Below are positions 7,960-17,363 of a stretch of DNA of 36,864 bases, piece by piece; within the stretch, counting starts at the first letter, position 1; each line of letters starts with the position of its first letter. Source of the DNA: JBKEAJ01 sp047972135 (GTDB lineage: Bacteria; Bacteroidota; Bacteroidia; Bacteroidales; Prolixibacteraceae); assembly GCA_047972135.1 (NCBI GenBank), contig JBKEAJ010000127.1, forward strand, positions 1 through 36,864, read 5' to 3'. Made by a program: the position numbers and the translations under genes. The notes under the pieces are model-generated. The model did no database searches, was not told the DNA's origin, and saw nothing but the letters and a program-made list of their open reading frames with translations.

Positions 7960-10900
7960 TTAGAGACGGACTACCTTAAATTTCTTTGCCAGTTCTTTGA
8001 ATTTTGCCTCTATTGCAGCTTTGTCGGGTAGGTTCTCGCTATTTGCGATATTGGCTAAATTTGCTAATCCCGACTCTGCGTTACGCCTGTCAAGAAGAAA
8101 GGAACTTGCTACATTGACTTTGGATTCAATCGATTCAAAGTAGTTTAATTGAGTTTCAAAATCATCGAACATCTCTTGAAGATACTTTGCTGCTTTCTCT
8201 TTCTTACCATTTTGTGAATACAAACGAACTAAATTAAAGCTCTCTTGATCGTAGGGAACTACATTGCTGTTGATATTCTCAATACAAATATCGATAAGGT
8301 TTTCGGCCTCTTGTTTTCGACCTGCTCTCGTTAGTGCATCTGCAACTTTTATTGCAATGGAACGTGGCATATAAATGGAACGTTGAATAGTTTCGTCAAT
8401 ATATAAGGTAGTATCTTTCGTATTGCCCCATTTAAATTCATTGGCTATTATGTCGTAGGACTTGTCTACATTGATAGAACCGCCTACTCGTGCAGGAATT
8501 AGTCTATATGCCAGACCTTCCAAGGTCATATACTGACTAAGACCCAATGAGTTGACCTTGGAACCGCATGTGGAAGAGAAACAAATAGGTCTGCTCCAAT
8601 CTGTTGACGCAAGCATATCCAATATGAATATCTCGTCTCTGCCAATGCGCTGTCCAGGTTTCAGATTGATTGTTATTTCATCGACAATGAGACTCTCAAA
8701 TTGTTTTGGTACAATGCCGCTTTTTAGAACTTGCTCTTTGTCGATTTTTAGAAATAAAGTCCGTGCCGGACATAGGAAAACAGACTCCTGCTGACTGTTT
8801 TTTGTCATAATCCGACGGTCTTGTGTCTGTATCAATGCTATTAGAGATTTCAGGTCTAGCCTTGAATTTTCATCCGCATTGCCTGCAACAAATAGACTCT
8901 CCGATAGTCGGTTGCGGTAAAACTTGTTGGGAAGCATTGAGGGGAAAGGGTCGGCTTCGTAGGTCTTACGCTTCATTTGAGGAATATACCAATCGGACAT
9001 GGTATAGCCGATATTACAAACTTTTATATCGCGCCTAACTCCTTCTACCTCTTGATTGTACCACACAGGAAAAGTGTCGTTGTCACCCAAAGTGAATAAT
9101 AATGAGTTTTTAGGGACAGACTGTAGATATTGTGCTCCCAAATCTCTTGCCGTGTATCTGCCCGACCTATTATGGTCATCCCAATTCTGTCCCAACATCT
9201 GAAATGGAACTGCTATACAGAGCAAAGATGCAAGCATGCCAGCATAGTTCGACTTTGTCAGATTTTTCAGAAATTCTCCAAGATAAACAGCTCCAAGTCC
9301 AATCCATATCGCAAAAGCGTAGAACGAACCTGCATAGGCATAATCTCGTTCGCGGGGTTGGAGAGGTGTCTGATTAAGATATACTATCACCGCCAACCCA
9401 GTCATAAACCATAAAAGAAATACAATCCAAAGACTGTGCATACCCTCCCTTTCTCTCTTTAGTTGTAGCAGAATACCTAATATCCCCAATATCAAAGGTA
9501 AGAAAAAGTATACGTTGCGCCCCTTGTTGTGAAGTGTACCGGGAAGTATGTCATTATTGACACCTCTGATGCCTTCGTCTATAAAGTCTATACCACTAAT
9601 CCATTGCCCATGACGTAGATTTTGTCCGTGAGACTGAATATCGTCCTGCCTACCCACAAAGTTCCAAAAGAAATATCGCCAATACATGAAGTTTACCTGA
9701 TATTTAATGGCAAATTTTAGATTTGCACTAAAGGTAGGACGTTCATAGGAGTTCCTGCCGTCGCGTATTGTCTGCATCGGGACTTGCTTGGGGCGTAGCC
9801 CGTTCTCTTGCCATATCGGGACTGGCTTGTTGTTTTGAAACTCGCTCCCTCCCCATATTGAATAAAGTTCTAGGTATCTGGTATCGGGGTTATACATTCG
9901 TGGGAAGAAGCCGCATTGTGCCTTTGGATATACGTAGTTAAAACGTTTGCCGACTTTAACATATCTACCGTCTTCCTTATCCCAAATATCTCCTGTTACT
10001 TTTGAATCTTGAGGACTCGCTGTATAATACTGACCGTAAAACAAAGGATTGTCGCCATACTGCTCCCTTTTTAAAAAGGAGTTGAGCCTGAATGCCGTAC
10101 TTGGGTCATTCTGATTCATAGGCGTGTCGGCATTACTCCTTATCAAAATCATTGCATAGGATGAATAGCCCAATAAGACAAATATCGTAGATACCAAAAA
10201 GGTGTTGAGACCCGGAAGGTTCTTCTTTATACTGTATTTGATGGCAAAATAGAAAATTGCCGCAAGCATTAGAATAAAGATAATAGTACCTGTGAAATAA
10301 GGCATACCAAAACCGTTGGTAAATAGCAACTCAAAGCCAGATATGTAGTCGAATAAGTTGATAACTATGCCATACAATACGAATAGGAGTATGGCAAGCG
10401 ATACAAAAAATGTTTTAATCGCTCCCTTAAGTGAGGGTGTGTATTTTTTATAATAGAACACAAACACTATTGCAGGTATTGTCAGTAAGTTCAAAAGGTG
10501 GATGCTTGCCGCAAAACCTATGATAAATGCTATCAGTACTATCCAGCGCGAGGAGTGTGCTTGGTCGGCAAGACTCTCCCACTTCAATATCGCCCAAAAT
10601 ACTATCGCTGTAAATAAAGATGAGAGTGCATAGACCTCTCCTTCAACAGCTGAAAACCAAAAGGTGTCGGAAAAAGTGTATGCTAAGGCTCCTACTGCCC
10701 CTCCTGCAAGTATAAATATAACTTTTGAAAGTGATAATGCTTCTCCTTCTTTTGTCGTTAGTCGCTTGGCTAGATGCGTAATAGTCCAGAATAAAAATAA
10801 TATAGTGAAAGCACTTGCCAAGGCTGACATGATGTTTATCATAACCGCAGGCGGAGTGCTGCCTCCGAAGATTATGAACAACCTGCCCAATAATACAAAT

Positions 10901-11073
10901 ATTGGCGAACCCGGAGGATGCCCGACTTGCATACCTTTCGCTGCAAGTATATATTCTCCACAATCCCAAAAGCTGGCTGTAGGTTCGATGCTCATTATGT
11001 AGGTGATTGCCGCTATCAGAAAGACTACCCACCCTATGACGATGTTGTAGAAACCATACTTTTTGTCGCTCAT
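7960..11073 (-). CDS. DUF2723 family membrane protein (GT-C/PMT-like)
   Basis: A 1037-residue inner-membrane protein. The N-terminal half has a dozen or so hydrophobic spans; the first loop carries FWDCGEYILAA (Asp37, Glu40) followed by VGHPPGSP, the hallmark of DUF2723. The acidic loop after the first span resembles the catalytic loop of GT-C protein mannosyltransferases, so a polyprenyl-linked sugar transferase acting on exported protein is plausible but inferred. The large soluble C-terminal half (from about residue 620) ends with helical TPR-like repeats (about 900-1000). It sits between ackA (73-base gap) and purD (50-base gap) on the same strand, probably co-transcribed. No glycan synthesis genes are nearby to support a sugar role. 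Confidence 0.88.
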   Translation of the reverse strand: MSDKKYGFYNIVIGWVVFLIAAITYIMSIEPTASFWDCGEYILAAKGMQVGHPPGSPIFVLLGRLFIIFGGSTPPAVMINIMSALASAFTILFLFWTITHLAKRLTTKEGEALSLSKVIFILAGGAVGALAYTFSDTFWFSAVEGEVYALSSLFTAIVFWAILKWESLADQAHSSRWIVLIAFIIGFAASIHLLNLLTIPAIVFVFYYKKYTPSLKGAIKTFFVSLAILLFVLYGIVINLFDYISGFELLFTNGFGMPYFTGTIIFILMLAAIFYFAIKYSIKKNLPGLNTFLVSTIFVLLGYSSYAMILIRSNADTPMNQNDPSTAFRLNSFLKREQYGDNPLFYGQYYTASPQDSKVTGDIWDKEDGRYVKVGKRFNYVYPKAQCGFFPRMYNPDTRYLELYSIWGGSEFQNNKPVPIWQENGLRPKQVPMQTIRDGRNSYERPTFSANLKFAIKYQVNFMYWRYFFWNFVGRQDDIQSHGQNLRHGQWISGIDFIDEGIRGVNNDILPGTLHNKGRNVYFFLPLILGILGILLQLKREREGMHSLWIVFLLWFMTGLAVIVYLNQTPLQPRERDYAYAGSFYAFAIWIGLGAVYLGEFLKNLTKSNYAGMLASLLCIAVPFQMLGQNWDDHNRSGRYTARDLGAQYLQSVPKNSLLFTLGDNDTFPVWYNQEVEGVRRDIKVCNIGYTMSDWYIPQMKRKTYEADPFPSMLPNKFYRNRLSESLFVAGNADENSRLDLKSLIALIQTQDRRIMTKNSQQESVFLCPARTLFLKIDKEQVLKSGIVPKQFESLIVDEITINLKPGQRIGRDEIFILDMLASTDWSRPICFSSTCGSKVNSLGLSQYMTLEGLAYRLIPARVGGSINVDKSYDIIANEFKWGNTKDTTLYIDETIQRSIYMPRSIAIKVADALTRAGRKQEAENLIDICIENINSNVVPYDQESFNLVRLYSQNGKKEKAAKYLQEMFDDFETQLNYFESIESKVNVASSFLLDRRNAESGLANLANIANSENLPDKAAIEAKFKELAKKFKVVRL

Positions 11074-11146
11074 AATTATTATTTTTCGTTGAAATTCATA
11101 CTATTCTACTCCAATCAATACCCTGATATAGAAGATTTTAAACTTA

Positions 11147-12346
11147 TTAGTTTTGTACTATGCTTTTTGTGTCTAAGGCTATCATTAACTCCTCGTCCGT
11201 TGGGATACTAAGAATTTTAACCCGTGATTCAGGATGCGATAAATCGACTTCGACTCCCCTCAAACTTGTGTTCTTTGCCTCGTCCAACTTGATACCAAGA
11301 TAATCTAAATCTTTGCTGACTCCGCTTCGTGTAGTGCTGGCATTGTTACCGATACCACCAGTGAAGATTAGAATGTCGATACCATTCATCGCAGCGGTGT
11401 ATGCACCAATGTATTTCTTTACTCGATAGTCGTATAGGTCTAATGCTAATGACGCTCTTGCATTGCCCGATGCTTTGGCTTCTTCGATTTCCCGCATATC
11501 CGACGATACACCCGATAAGCCAAACATACCTGAGTGCTTGTTGAACAACACATTCGCAGTCTCAATATCTAATTCTTCTTTTTCCATGATATAACCGACT
11601 ACACCGACATCTAAATCTCCCGTTCTTGTTCCCATGACTAAACCTTCGATGGGTGTCAGACCCATAGAGGTGTCTATGGATTCTCCATATTTGATGGCTG
11701 CTACCGACGCTCCGTTACCAAGATGACATGACACTATCTTTTGAGTCTTGATGTCTACTCCCAACATGTCGCATGCTCGCTGACATACATAGCGATGACT
11801 CGTGCCATGAAAACCGTAGCGACGTATTCCGTATTTCTCGTAGAGCTTGTAGGGAACTCCATACATATATGCCTGCTCAGGCATCGTCTGGTGAAAGGCT
11901 GTGTCGAAAACGCCTACTTGAGGTACATTCGGCATTAACTCGTCAATGGCTGTAATCCCCTTTAAATTAGGGGGATTGTGGAGTGGCGCTAATTCAATAC
12001 ATTTCTTTAATTGCTCTTTTACTTCATCATTGATGAGTACACTGGATTTAAATTTGTCCGCCCCGTGTACGACTCTATGACCTACCGCATCAATTTCATC
12101 GAGACTCTTTATGCATCCATATTTCTCGCTAGAAATAACTCCTAATATGTATTCTACTCCTACTTTGTGGTCTAATATCTCTCCTTGAAAAGCAACTTCC
12201 TTGCCTCCGCCTAATGATTGAACCAGCTGTGAGCCTTTCAATCCTAACTTCTCAACTTCGCCTTTTGCAAGAACTTCCTCTGTTGCCATGTCGAATAACT
12301 GATATTTTATGGAGCTGCTTCCGCAATTGAGCACTAATATTTTCAT
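11147..12346 (-). CDS. ackA: Acetate kinase
   Basis: A 399-residue acetate kinase that makes ATP and acetate from acetyl phosphate and ADP. Family motifs are intact: LNCGSSSIKYQ at the N-terminus, HRVVHGAD, GVFDTAFHQTMP, YGFHGTSHRYV, HLGNGASVAAI, GLVMGTRTGDLD and FTGGIGNNAS. The length is standard for the family. It follows the dehydrogenase-like gene by 47 bases, and pta lies beyond that; no separate promoter is visible, so the three probably form an operon. Together Pta and AckA convert acetyl-CoA to acetate with substrate-level ATP formation, as expected of a fermenter. Confidence 0.98.
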   Translation of the reverse strand: MKILVLNCGSSSIKYQLFDMATEEVLAKGEVEKLGLKGSQLVQSLGGGKEVAFQGEILDHKVGVEYILGVISSEKYGCIKSLDEIDAVGHRVVHGADKFKSSVLINDEVKEQLKKCIELAPLHNPPNLKGITAIDELMPNVPQVGVFDTAFHQTMPEQAYMYGVPYKLYEKYGIRRYGFHGTSHRYVCQRACDMLGVDIKTQKIVSCHLGNGASVAAIKYGESIDTSMGLTPIEGLVMGTRTGDLDVGVVGYIMEKEELDIETANVLFNKHSGMFGLSGVSSDMREIEEAKASGNARASLALDLYDYRVKKYIGAYTAAMNGIDILIFTGGIGNNASTTRSGVSKDLDYLGIKLDEAKNTSLRGVEVDLSHPESRVKILSIPTDEELMIALDTKSIVQN

Positions 12347-12393
12347 GTGTTTATATTTTGTTTTTACGCTTGGTGTTATTTGATTGAAACGAT

Positions 12394-13368
12394 TTATTTA
12401 TACAACCTGGGATTTGGGGCTATGAGTTTACCCTTTTCGTCGTAGGTGTAAAAGCCTACTTTTGTGGATATTCCCAACATACGCCCTCTGTATAATTTTT
12501 TGATTAAAGCGGAGGGCTTGTATTTTACGTCGCCAAATTCGGTGTAGAGGTTCTCCATCCAACGAATAACCTTGTCGATACCTATTCTGTCGGCTATCTC
12601 GAATACTCCATGACGCATCCCATAACCTAAATTGAGAGTTTTGTCGATATATTCCAAAGAGCTTACTCCTTCCATCATTATTTCGCAGGCCTCATTCAGC
12701 AATATTGCAAATAAGCGAATGCTGACCAAGCCCGCCGATTCTGCCACAGGTAGAACCGTTCGTCCCATCATACTTACAAAATGACATACTTTTTCGTAGG
12801 TGTCTTCTGATGTGTATAAGCCCTTTATGACATCTATTGCTTTGGCTTTCGACGAGGAAGTGAAGAAGTGTACACCGATACTGCGTTCTTTATGTTCCAA
12901 CTCCGAGGCAAGCTCTGTAATGGCTATGGTTGTTGAATTGGTAGCTATGATACAATTCTTCGAAACAACCTGCTCAATTCTGTTGAAAATATCACGCCGC
13001 TCACAGATTTTGCCTCCTCTGTCTACTGCCCTAATGGCTTCTACCACGAAATCGCAGTCCTTGAGGTCTTTATAATCTAAAGAACCCTGTATCCGCGATA
13101 GTAGCGATTTCTTGTCCGATAGCGTTAAGCCCCATCTTTCTATTTCTTTGTCCAATTCATCGGATATATTGGTATATGCATCTTGAATCTTATTGTCTGA
13201 AACATCAATAAAGACTACCTCCATACCGTAATAACTTGCCATCCTTGCAATATGCTGCCCTACCAGTCCGCAACCTATGATACCTATCTTGGAGAACAAT
13301 TTCCTTGATTTACTCCGTTCGTTTAAACCGAAATTCTCAATCGCTTCGTGAATTACTTCTTTAGCCAT
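12394..13368 (-). CDS. 3-hydroxyacyl-CoA dehydrogenase-like protein with altered active site
   Basis: A 324-residue protein with the two-domain 3-hydroxyacyl/3-hydroxybutyryl-CoA dehydrogenase layout. Its Rossmann NAD loop is intact (GCGLVG, residues 32-37) and is followed by VVFIDVS. The catalytic segment departs from the family: the usual HFFNPxxxxxLVEVI reads HFFTSSSKAKAIDVI, keeping His167 but with Asp179 where the partner Glu is expected and without the NP pair. The usual PGFIVNR reads AGLVSIR, and GYPMGPFE reads GYGMRHGVFE. It may have a changed substrate or be non-catalytic. It lies between pta and ackA (30 and 47 bases), implying a link to acetyl-CoA metabolism. The start ATG leaves about 25 residues before the Rossmann fold. 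Confidence 0.85.
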   Translation of the reverse strand: MAKEVIHEAIENFGLNERSKSRKLFSKIGIIGCGLVGQHIARMASYYGMEVVFIDVSDNKIQDAYTNISDELDKEIERWGLTLSDKKSLLSRIQGSLDYKDLKDCDFVVEAIRAVDRGGKICERRDIFNRIEQVVSKNCIIATNSTTIAITELASELEHKERSIGVHFFTSSSKAKAIDVIKGLYTSEDTYEKVCHFVSMMGRTVLPVAESAGLVSIRLFAILLNEACEIMMEGVSSLEYIDKTLNLGYGMRHGVFEIADRIGIDKVIRWMENLYTEFGDVKYKPSALIKKLYRGRMLGISTKVGFYTYDEKGKLIAPNPRLYK

Positions 13369-13398
13369 TTTTTGTAACTTGATAATATGTTTATGTGA

Positions 13399-14403
13399 TT
13401 AATTACTGCTTGATGCTACTTGATTGGCAGTGATGGCTACCAAATTTACAATGTCGTGTACGGAACACCCCCTCGATAAATCGTTTATAGGTGCTGCCAT
13501 GCCTTGCAATACAGGACCGATAGCTTCTGCTTTTGCCAAACGTTGTACCAGTTTATAACCTATGTTTCCAGCTTCAAGATTAGGGAATACCAAAATGTTG
13601 GCTCTCCCAGCAACTTCGCTGTCGGGGGCTTTGAGCTGGGCTACCTCAGGAATTAATGCTGCATCTACCTGCATCTCGCCGTCTATCTTCAAGTCGGGGC
13701 GCATTTCCTTGGCTATCCGAGTTGCATTCTTTATACGATCTACCAATTCGTGCTTGGCACTTCCATAGGTAGAGAAACTGAGCATCGCAATGCGCGGCTC
13801 TATGCCCATAATGCTGTGTGCTGTGTCGGCTGTGGATACTGCTATCTCCGCAAGTTGTTGTTCTGTCGGGTCGGGCATTACCGCACAATCGGCAAATACC
13901 AAAATACCGTTATGACCAAAATGGGGGTCGTTTACAAACATAAAGAAGGCTCCCGATACTACACTGACGCCTTTTTTGGTTTTAACGTACTGAAACGCCG
14001 GTCGCAATACATCGCCTGTGGCATTGATGGCTCCTGCTATCTCGCCGTCGGCATCACCACACTTTATCATCAATGCTGCAAATATTAAAGGATTGTTAAG
14101 GTCTGAAAGTGCCTTCTCCATCGTCATCCCTTTATCGAACCTCTGTCTGACCATCTCTTCGGCATACAGCTCTCGCTTATCGGATGATAATGGATTCACT
14201 ATCTTCACACCCGACAAATCAACTCCTAGCTCGCGGGCTGCTTGTGCTATTTGCTCCTCCCTGCCCAATAGGATAATGTCTGCAATCTTTTCCTTTAATA
14301 TTATCTCCGTAGCTCTTAGAGTTCGCGGTTCATCGCCCTCTGGCAACACTATGCGCTTGATGTTATTCTGCGCTTTTTCTTTAATCTCACTAAGCAAAGT
14401 CAT
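13399..14403 (-). CDS. pta: Phosphate acetyltransferase
   Basis: A 334-residue short-form phosphotransacetylase (no N-terminal regulatory DRTGG domain) that converts acetyl-CoA and phosphate to acetyl phosphate. Recognisable segments are RIVLPEGDEPRTLRA, AEEMVRQRF, GDADGEIAGA, FVFADCAVMPDPT-like (LVFADCAVMPDPTEQQLAEIA), MLSFSTYGSA, DGEMQVDAALIPEVA and a C-terminal NDLSRGCSVHDIVNLVAITANQ. It is the first gene of the pta / dehydrogenase-like / ackA set and probably drives the downstream DUF2723, purD and membrane-protein genes too. A TAAATTTG box lies about 33 bases before the ATG. Confidence 0.97.
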   Translation of the reverse strand: MTLLSEIKEKAQNNIKRIVLPEGDEPRTLRATEIILKEKIADIILLGREEQIAQAARELGVDLSGVKIVNPLSSDKRELYAEEMVRQRFDKGMTMEKALSDLNNPLIFAALMIKCGDADGEIAGAINATGDVLRPAFQYVKTKKGVSVVSGAFFMFVNDPHFGHNGILVFADCAVMPDPTEQQLAEIAVSTADTAHSIMGIEPRIAMLSFSTYGSAKHELVDRIKNATRIAKEMRPDLKIDGEMQVDAALIPEVAQLKAPDSEVAGRANILVFPNLEAGNIGYKLVQRLAKAEAIGPVLQGMAAPINDLSRGCSVHDIVNLVAITANQVASSSN

Positions 14404-14435
14404 ATCTATGTTTCTTTTATGGACAAATTCATCCG

Positions 14436-14443
14436 CAAATTTA
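14436..14443 (-). promoter_or_regulatory. Promoter -7 box for the pta operon
   Basis: TAAATTTG on the minus strand fits TAnnTTTG. No TTG is found at the expected distance upstream, so the call is weaker than the others. The predicted leader is about 26 bases. Confidence 0.4.
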
Positions 14444-14595
14444 CAAAAAATATACGGCTTATTATCATTTTCCCTTTTTTTATATTCACACCTTTCAACT
14501 AAGATGTGAATTTCAGTATTTTTTTTAGAACATCAACGCAACCTTTACGCATATACTACGTCTTAGGAGTGATTAATAAATAAAGTGAAGTAATA

Positions 14596-15324
14596 ATGAA
14601 AAAATTGGTTTTTATATTTTCAATGGCTGTAATAGCTTTGATGTCAAGTTGTAATAATGATGACGATTACAAAGATATTTACTACTCTATCGGAACGCTA
14701 TCCGTTGATAGCACTGGCAATATCGAGTATATTTATTCTGACAAGGCAAATACAATTAATGCACTGAACACTCCTAAAACAAGTCTGGAAAACGGCGCAA
14801 GAGCATACGTACAATTCACAGATCTTGAAAATGTATCGAGGGCAGACGGGAATATCTACAATGCAAATTTTATTTTTGTAGACGATATCCTTACCAAAAA
14901 TATTATCGAAATAAATGAAATGAATGCCGACAGCATCGGACACGATAACATTGATATTCGTGATGTATGGTTTTCCGAAGGATATATAAATTTTGAATTC
15001 ACCTTTATGGGATACGCTGGAACTCACATGATTAACCTCGTGGGCAATTCTGAGGTATTTTCTCCAAATGTAGAAATTGCCCCAGATGTTGTAAACTTGG
15101 AGTTGAAACAAAATGCTTTTGGAGATTCGGAGGCTACCTTGATGAATGGGCTGGTAAGTTTCAAATTAAACTCTTTGCCTTTCAACGTGGCTAAAGGTCA
15201 GAAGTTTGAAGTGAGCTATGAAAGTATCGACGGAATTGTTAAGTCTGTAAGCGTGAGCTACGACTATGGAGACACGGCTGACGTGGCGAAGGCTTCGGGA
15301 GACTTCTCTAGAAAAATAAAGTGA
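14596..15324 (+). CDS. NigD-like lipoprotein
   Basis: A 242-residue lipoprotein. The signal peptide ends in a lipobox LMSSC with Cys19, followed by acidic NNDDDY; sorting to the outer membrane is plausible. The DDD-Y-K-D-I-Y-Y-SIGTLSVD start and the two-part beta-rich body resemble NigD-like proteins (N-terminal OB-like domain plus C-terminal domain), which are common in Bacteroidales. The role of this family is poorly known. It is monocistronic, read away from pta, and closed by the terminator at 15348-15379. No consensus promoter was found in the 190 bases before it. Confidence 0.8.
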   Translation: MKKLVFIFSMAVIALMSSCNNDDDYKDIYYSIGTLSVDSTGNIEYIYSDKANTINALNTPKTSLENGARAYVQFTDLENVSRADGNIYNANFIFVDDILTKNIIEINEMNADSIGHDNIDIRDVWFSEGYINFEFTFMGYAGTHMINLVGNSEVFSPNVEIAPDVVNLELKQNAFGDSEATLMNGLVSFKLNSLPFNVAKGQKFEVSYESIDGIVKSVSVSYDYGDTADVAKASGDFSRKIK

Positions 15325-15347
15325 ACGTAAGATTGTGATTTATTCTC

Positions 15348-15379
15348 AGTCCCGGCAGTAATTATTGTCGGGACTTTTT
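15348..15379 (+). terminator. Rho-independent terminator of the NigD-like gene
   Basis: A 10-bp stem (AGTCCCGGCA at 15348-15357 with TGTCGGGACT at 15366-15375, one G-U pair) and an 8-base loop are followed by TTTTT. It lies 23 bases after the stop codon and before the convergent gldB stop (15394). Confidence 0.9.
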
Positions 15380-15393
15380 CGTGATATCTAAAA

Positions 15394-16407
15394 CTACGGA
15401 GCATAGCCTGATGTCAGAAATATTTGCTGTAAGTCCTTATTCGCCATTAAGTCTGGCAATGAGACCTCGGGATTGTTTTTCATATAAGTCCTGATAATCT
15501 GTAAACCTATCCATGCGCCTACCCTGCCCGGCGACTCCTTCCCAAAGGTCGACGTGAAGGGACCAACATCATTATAACGCTTAATCTCTAGCCTCTTGTT
15601 GGAATATAATAACTGATTTTCAACTAAATATGCCCACATCTGTCTCTCGTTATTCTCACAAAAATCCATCTGTATGGCTAAATAGCCCATCTTTACCGAA
15701 TCGGGATAGTCGGGAAGCATCGCATCTATAAAGTAGTAAATCTTTCCCAATCGAAGCATCTCTTTTAATACATTGCTCTCCTGTTCATTGTCTACTAGCT
15801 CCGTAATTGCCCATGTGTACATAACATCCGGTAATATTTGAGATGGCTTCATCATTGCAACTTGATACGCATATACGCCGTTTAGCCGCTTGTAGTATTC
15901 AAAATCAGAACCTAAATATTTATCCAAACCTATGCCGATAAGACTATCCGCCGATATTATGGATTGATTTAACCCTGATAAGTATGTGTAAATATTGGGT
16001 ATAGAGCCATTTGGATAATAGTATTTGTAATGCTTGAATGCTTTGTCCAAATCCTTTCTTTGTTTCTCAAAATCTCCATACTGCTCACTGCAAATGCGCC
16101 TTAAATTCAGTGTTACCGTGTCGTTTATAAAAAGATTAAGACCATATTCAACAGCTTCTGCATTGTAGGTTTCATTGTCTAATATATTTAATACCTTGTA
16201 GATATACAAATTCCAAAAATCGGGATAATTGCTCCTTAAGTAATCTATATTATCCGATAAGGACTCATTACCTGTTGGGTAAATACTCTGATCTATCCTC
16301 TGAATGTTTAAATCAATGTTGATACCTGATATATCTACGTCTAAAGGATTCTTTGAGCAGGATGACAAGCTTACTGCAAGAACAAAAAGAATGGTTTTCA
16401 ACTTCAT
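15394..16407 (-). CDS. gldB: GldB-like lipoprotein
   Basis: A 337-residue lipoprotein with lipobox LSSC (Cys17). The remainder is helical and soluble and matches the GldB family: an IQRIDQSIY start, repeated YYPDFWNLY/NYPDF-like segments, and a C-terminal GRVGAWIGLQIIRTYM followed by LPDLMANKDLQQIF. GldB was defined by gliding motility in Flavobacterium but is widespread in non-gliding Bacteroidota; here no other gld or type IX secretion gene is nearby, so a general envelope role is more likely than motility. It diverges from mazG and has its own well-formed promoter (16444-16473). Confidence 0.88.
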   Translation of the reverse strand: MKLKTILFVLAVSLSSCSKNPLDVDISGINIDLNIQRIDQSIYPTGNESLSDNIDYLRSNYPDFWNLYIYKVLNILDNETYNAEAVEYGLNLFINDTVTLNLRRICSEQYGDFEKQRKDLDKAFKHYKYYYPNGSIPNIYTYLSGLNQSIISADSLIGIGLDKYLGSDFEYYKRLNGVYAYQVAMMKPSQILPDVMYTWAITELVDNEQESNVLKEMLRLGKIYYFIDAMLPDYPDSVKMGYLAIQMDFCENNERQMWAYLVENQLLYSNKRLEIKRYNDVGPFTSTFGKESPGRVGAWIGLQIIRTYMKNNPEVSLPDLMANKDLQQIFLTSGYAP

Positions 16408-16443
16408 TTGTTAAAAAGTTTACCGTAATTATCTATTATAGCG

Positions 16444-16473
16444 CAAAGATAGCGTTCTTATTGTGATACTCAA
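16444..16473 (-). promoter_or_regulatory. Bacteroidota-type promoter for gldB
   Basis: On the minus strand: TTG (16473-16471), 19 bp, then TATCTTTG (16451-16444), a full match to the consensus. The leader is about 30 bases. Confidence 0.7.
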
Positions 16474-16525
16474 GCCTAATATTGTGTGTTTTTATATTTC
16501 TGTGCATTTGTAATATCGTCTTGAA

Positions 16526-16556
16526 TTGATAATCTAGTTTTTAGTCGCTATTTTTG
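16526..16556 (+). promoter_or_regulatory. Bacteroidota-type promoter for mazG
   Basis: TTG (16526-16528), 20 bp, then TATTTTTG (16549-16556). Predicted transcription start near 16563 leaves only about 8 bases before the ATG at 16571, which favours the second ATG at 16580. Confidence 0.65.
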
Positions 16557-16570
16557 TGTCCTAATTCATT

Positions 16571-17356
16571 ATGAGATTTATGCAGGATACAAAAACATTG
16601 GAGCAATTCCAAAAACTAATACACATACTGGACGAACTGAGAGAGAAATGTCCATGGGACAAAGAACAAACCTTTAAATCCTTGCGCCCACTTACCATCG
16701 AGGAATGCTATGAACTGTCAGACAGTATCAATAACGGCGATTTTAATGATGTCAAAAAGGAGTTGGGCGACTTGCTCCTACACGTGCTATTCTATTCTAA
16801 AATGGCGGACGAACAAGGTCGCTTTACTCTAAACGACGTTATCGACGGTATCAGTAAAAAACTGATTTATCGTCATCCTCACGTATTTGCCGACACCGAA
16901 GTCGCTAATAGTGCCGACGTTGTGAAAAACTGGGAACAACTAAAACTCAAAGAAAAAGACGGAAATAAAAGAGTTTTATCAGGTGTGCCCTCGGGACTCC
17001 CTTCTATAATAAAGGCAAAGAGAATACAAGAGAAATCGCAAGGAGTGGGTTTTGATTGGGAAGAACGCTCTCAAGTATGGGAAAAAGTCCAAGAAGAGAT
17101 TAAGGAGTTCCAATTTGAAATTGAATCTATGGATACCGATAAAGCCGAAGAAGAAATGGGTGATATCATCTTTGCTATTATCAATGCAGCACGATTGTAC
17201 AACATAGACCCCGACACTGCTTTGGAACGGACAAACAGAAAGTTTATCCAACGCTTTGAGTATCTTGAAGACCAAACAATTGCAAAAGGACGTTCGCTAA
17301 AGAATATGACGCTTGCCGAAATGGAGGAGATTTGGCAGAAAGCCAAAAGGATATAG
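16571..17356 (+). CDS. mazG: Nucleoside triphosphate pyrophosphohydrolase MazG
   Basis: A 261-residue protein with the tandem MazG layout. The first domain has KCPWDKEQTF and the metal-binding acidic set EECYE (residues 44-48) with ELGD (64-67). The second, C-terminal domain has EEIKEF and EEEMGDIIFAIINAARL. It hydrolyses NTPs to NMPs and pyrophosphate, clearing aberrant nucleotides or lowering ppGpp-linked stress. An alternative start at codon 4 (16580, MQDTKTLEQF) gives 258 residues and fits the promoter better. It diverges from gldB. No terminator is visible after it; the next gene on the same strand is 317 bases away, beyond repeats. Confidence 0.95.
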   Translation: MRFMQDTKTLEQFQKLIHILDELREKCPWDKEQTFKSLRPLTIEECYELSDSINNGDFNDVKKELGDLLLHVLFYSKMADEQGRFTLNDVIDGISKKLIYRHPHVFADTEVANSADVVKNWEQLKLKEKDGNKRVLSGVPSGLPSIIKAKRIQEKSQGVGFDWEERSQVWEKVQEEIKEFQFEIESMDTDKAEEEMGDIIFAIINAARLYNIDPDTALERTNRKFIQRFEYLEDQTIAKGRSLKNMTLAEMEEIWQKAKRI

Positions 17357-17363
17357 CGGTAGG

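Noticed and set aside
10643..11032. 129-codon minus-strand frame inside the DUF2723 gene
   Set aside because: It is a shadow in another frame of the clearly conserved DUF2723 protein.
11954..11977. AATCCCC/GGGGATT inverted repeat
   Set aside because: It lies inside ackA and encodes the normal LHNPPNLKGI segment, so it is explained by coding sequence.
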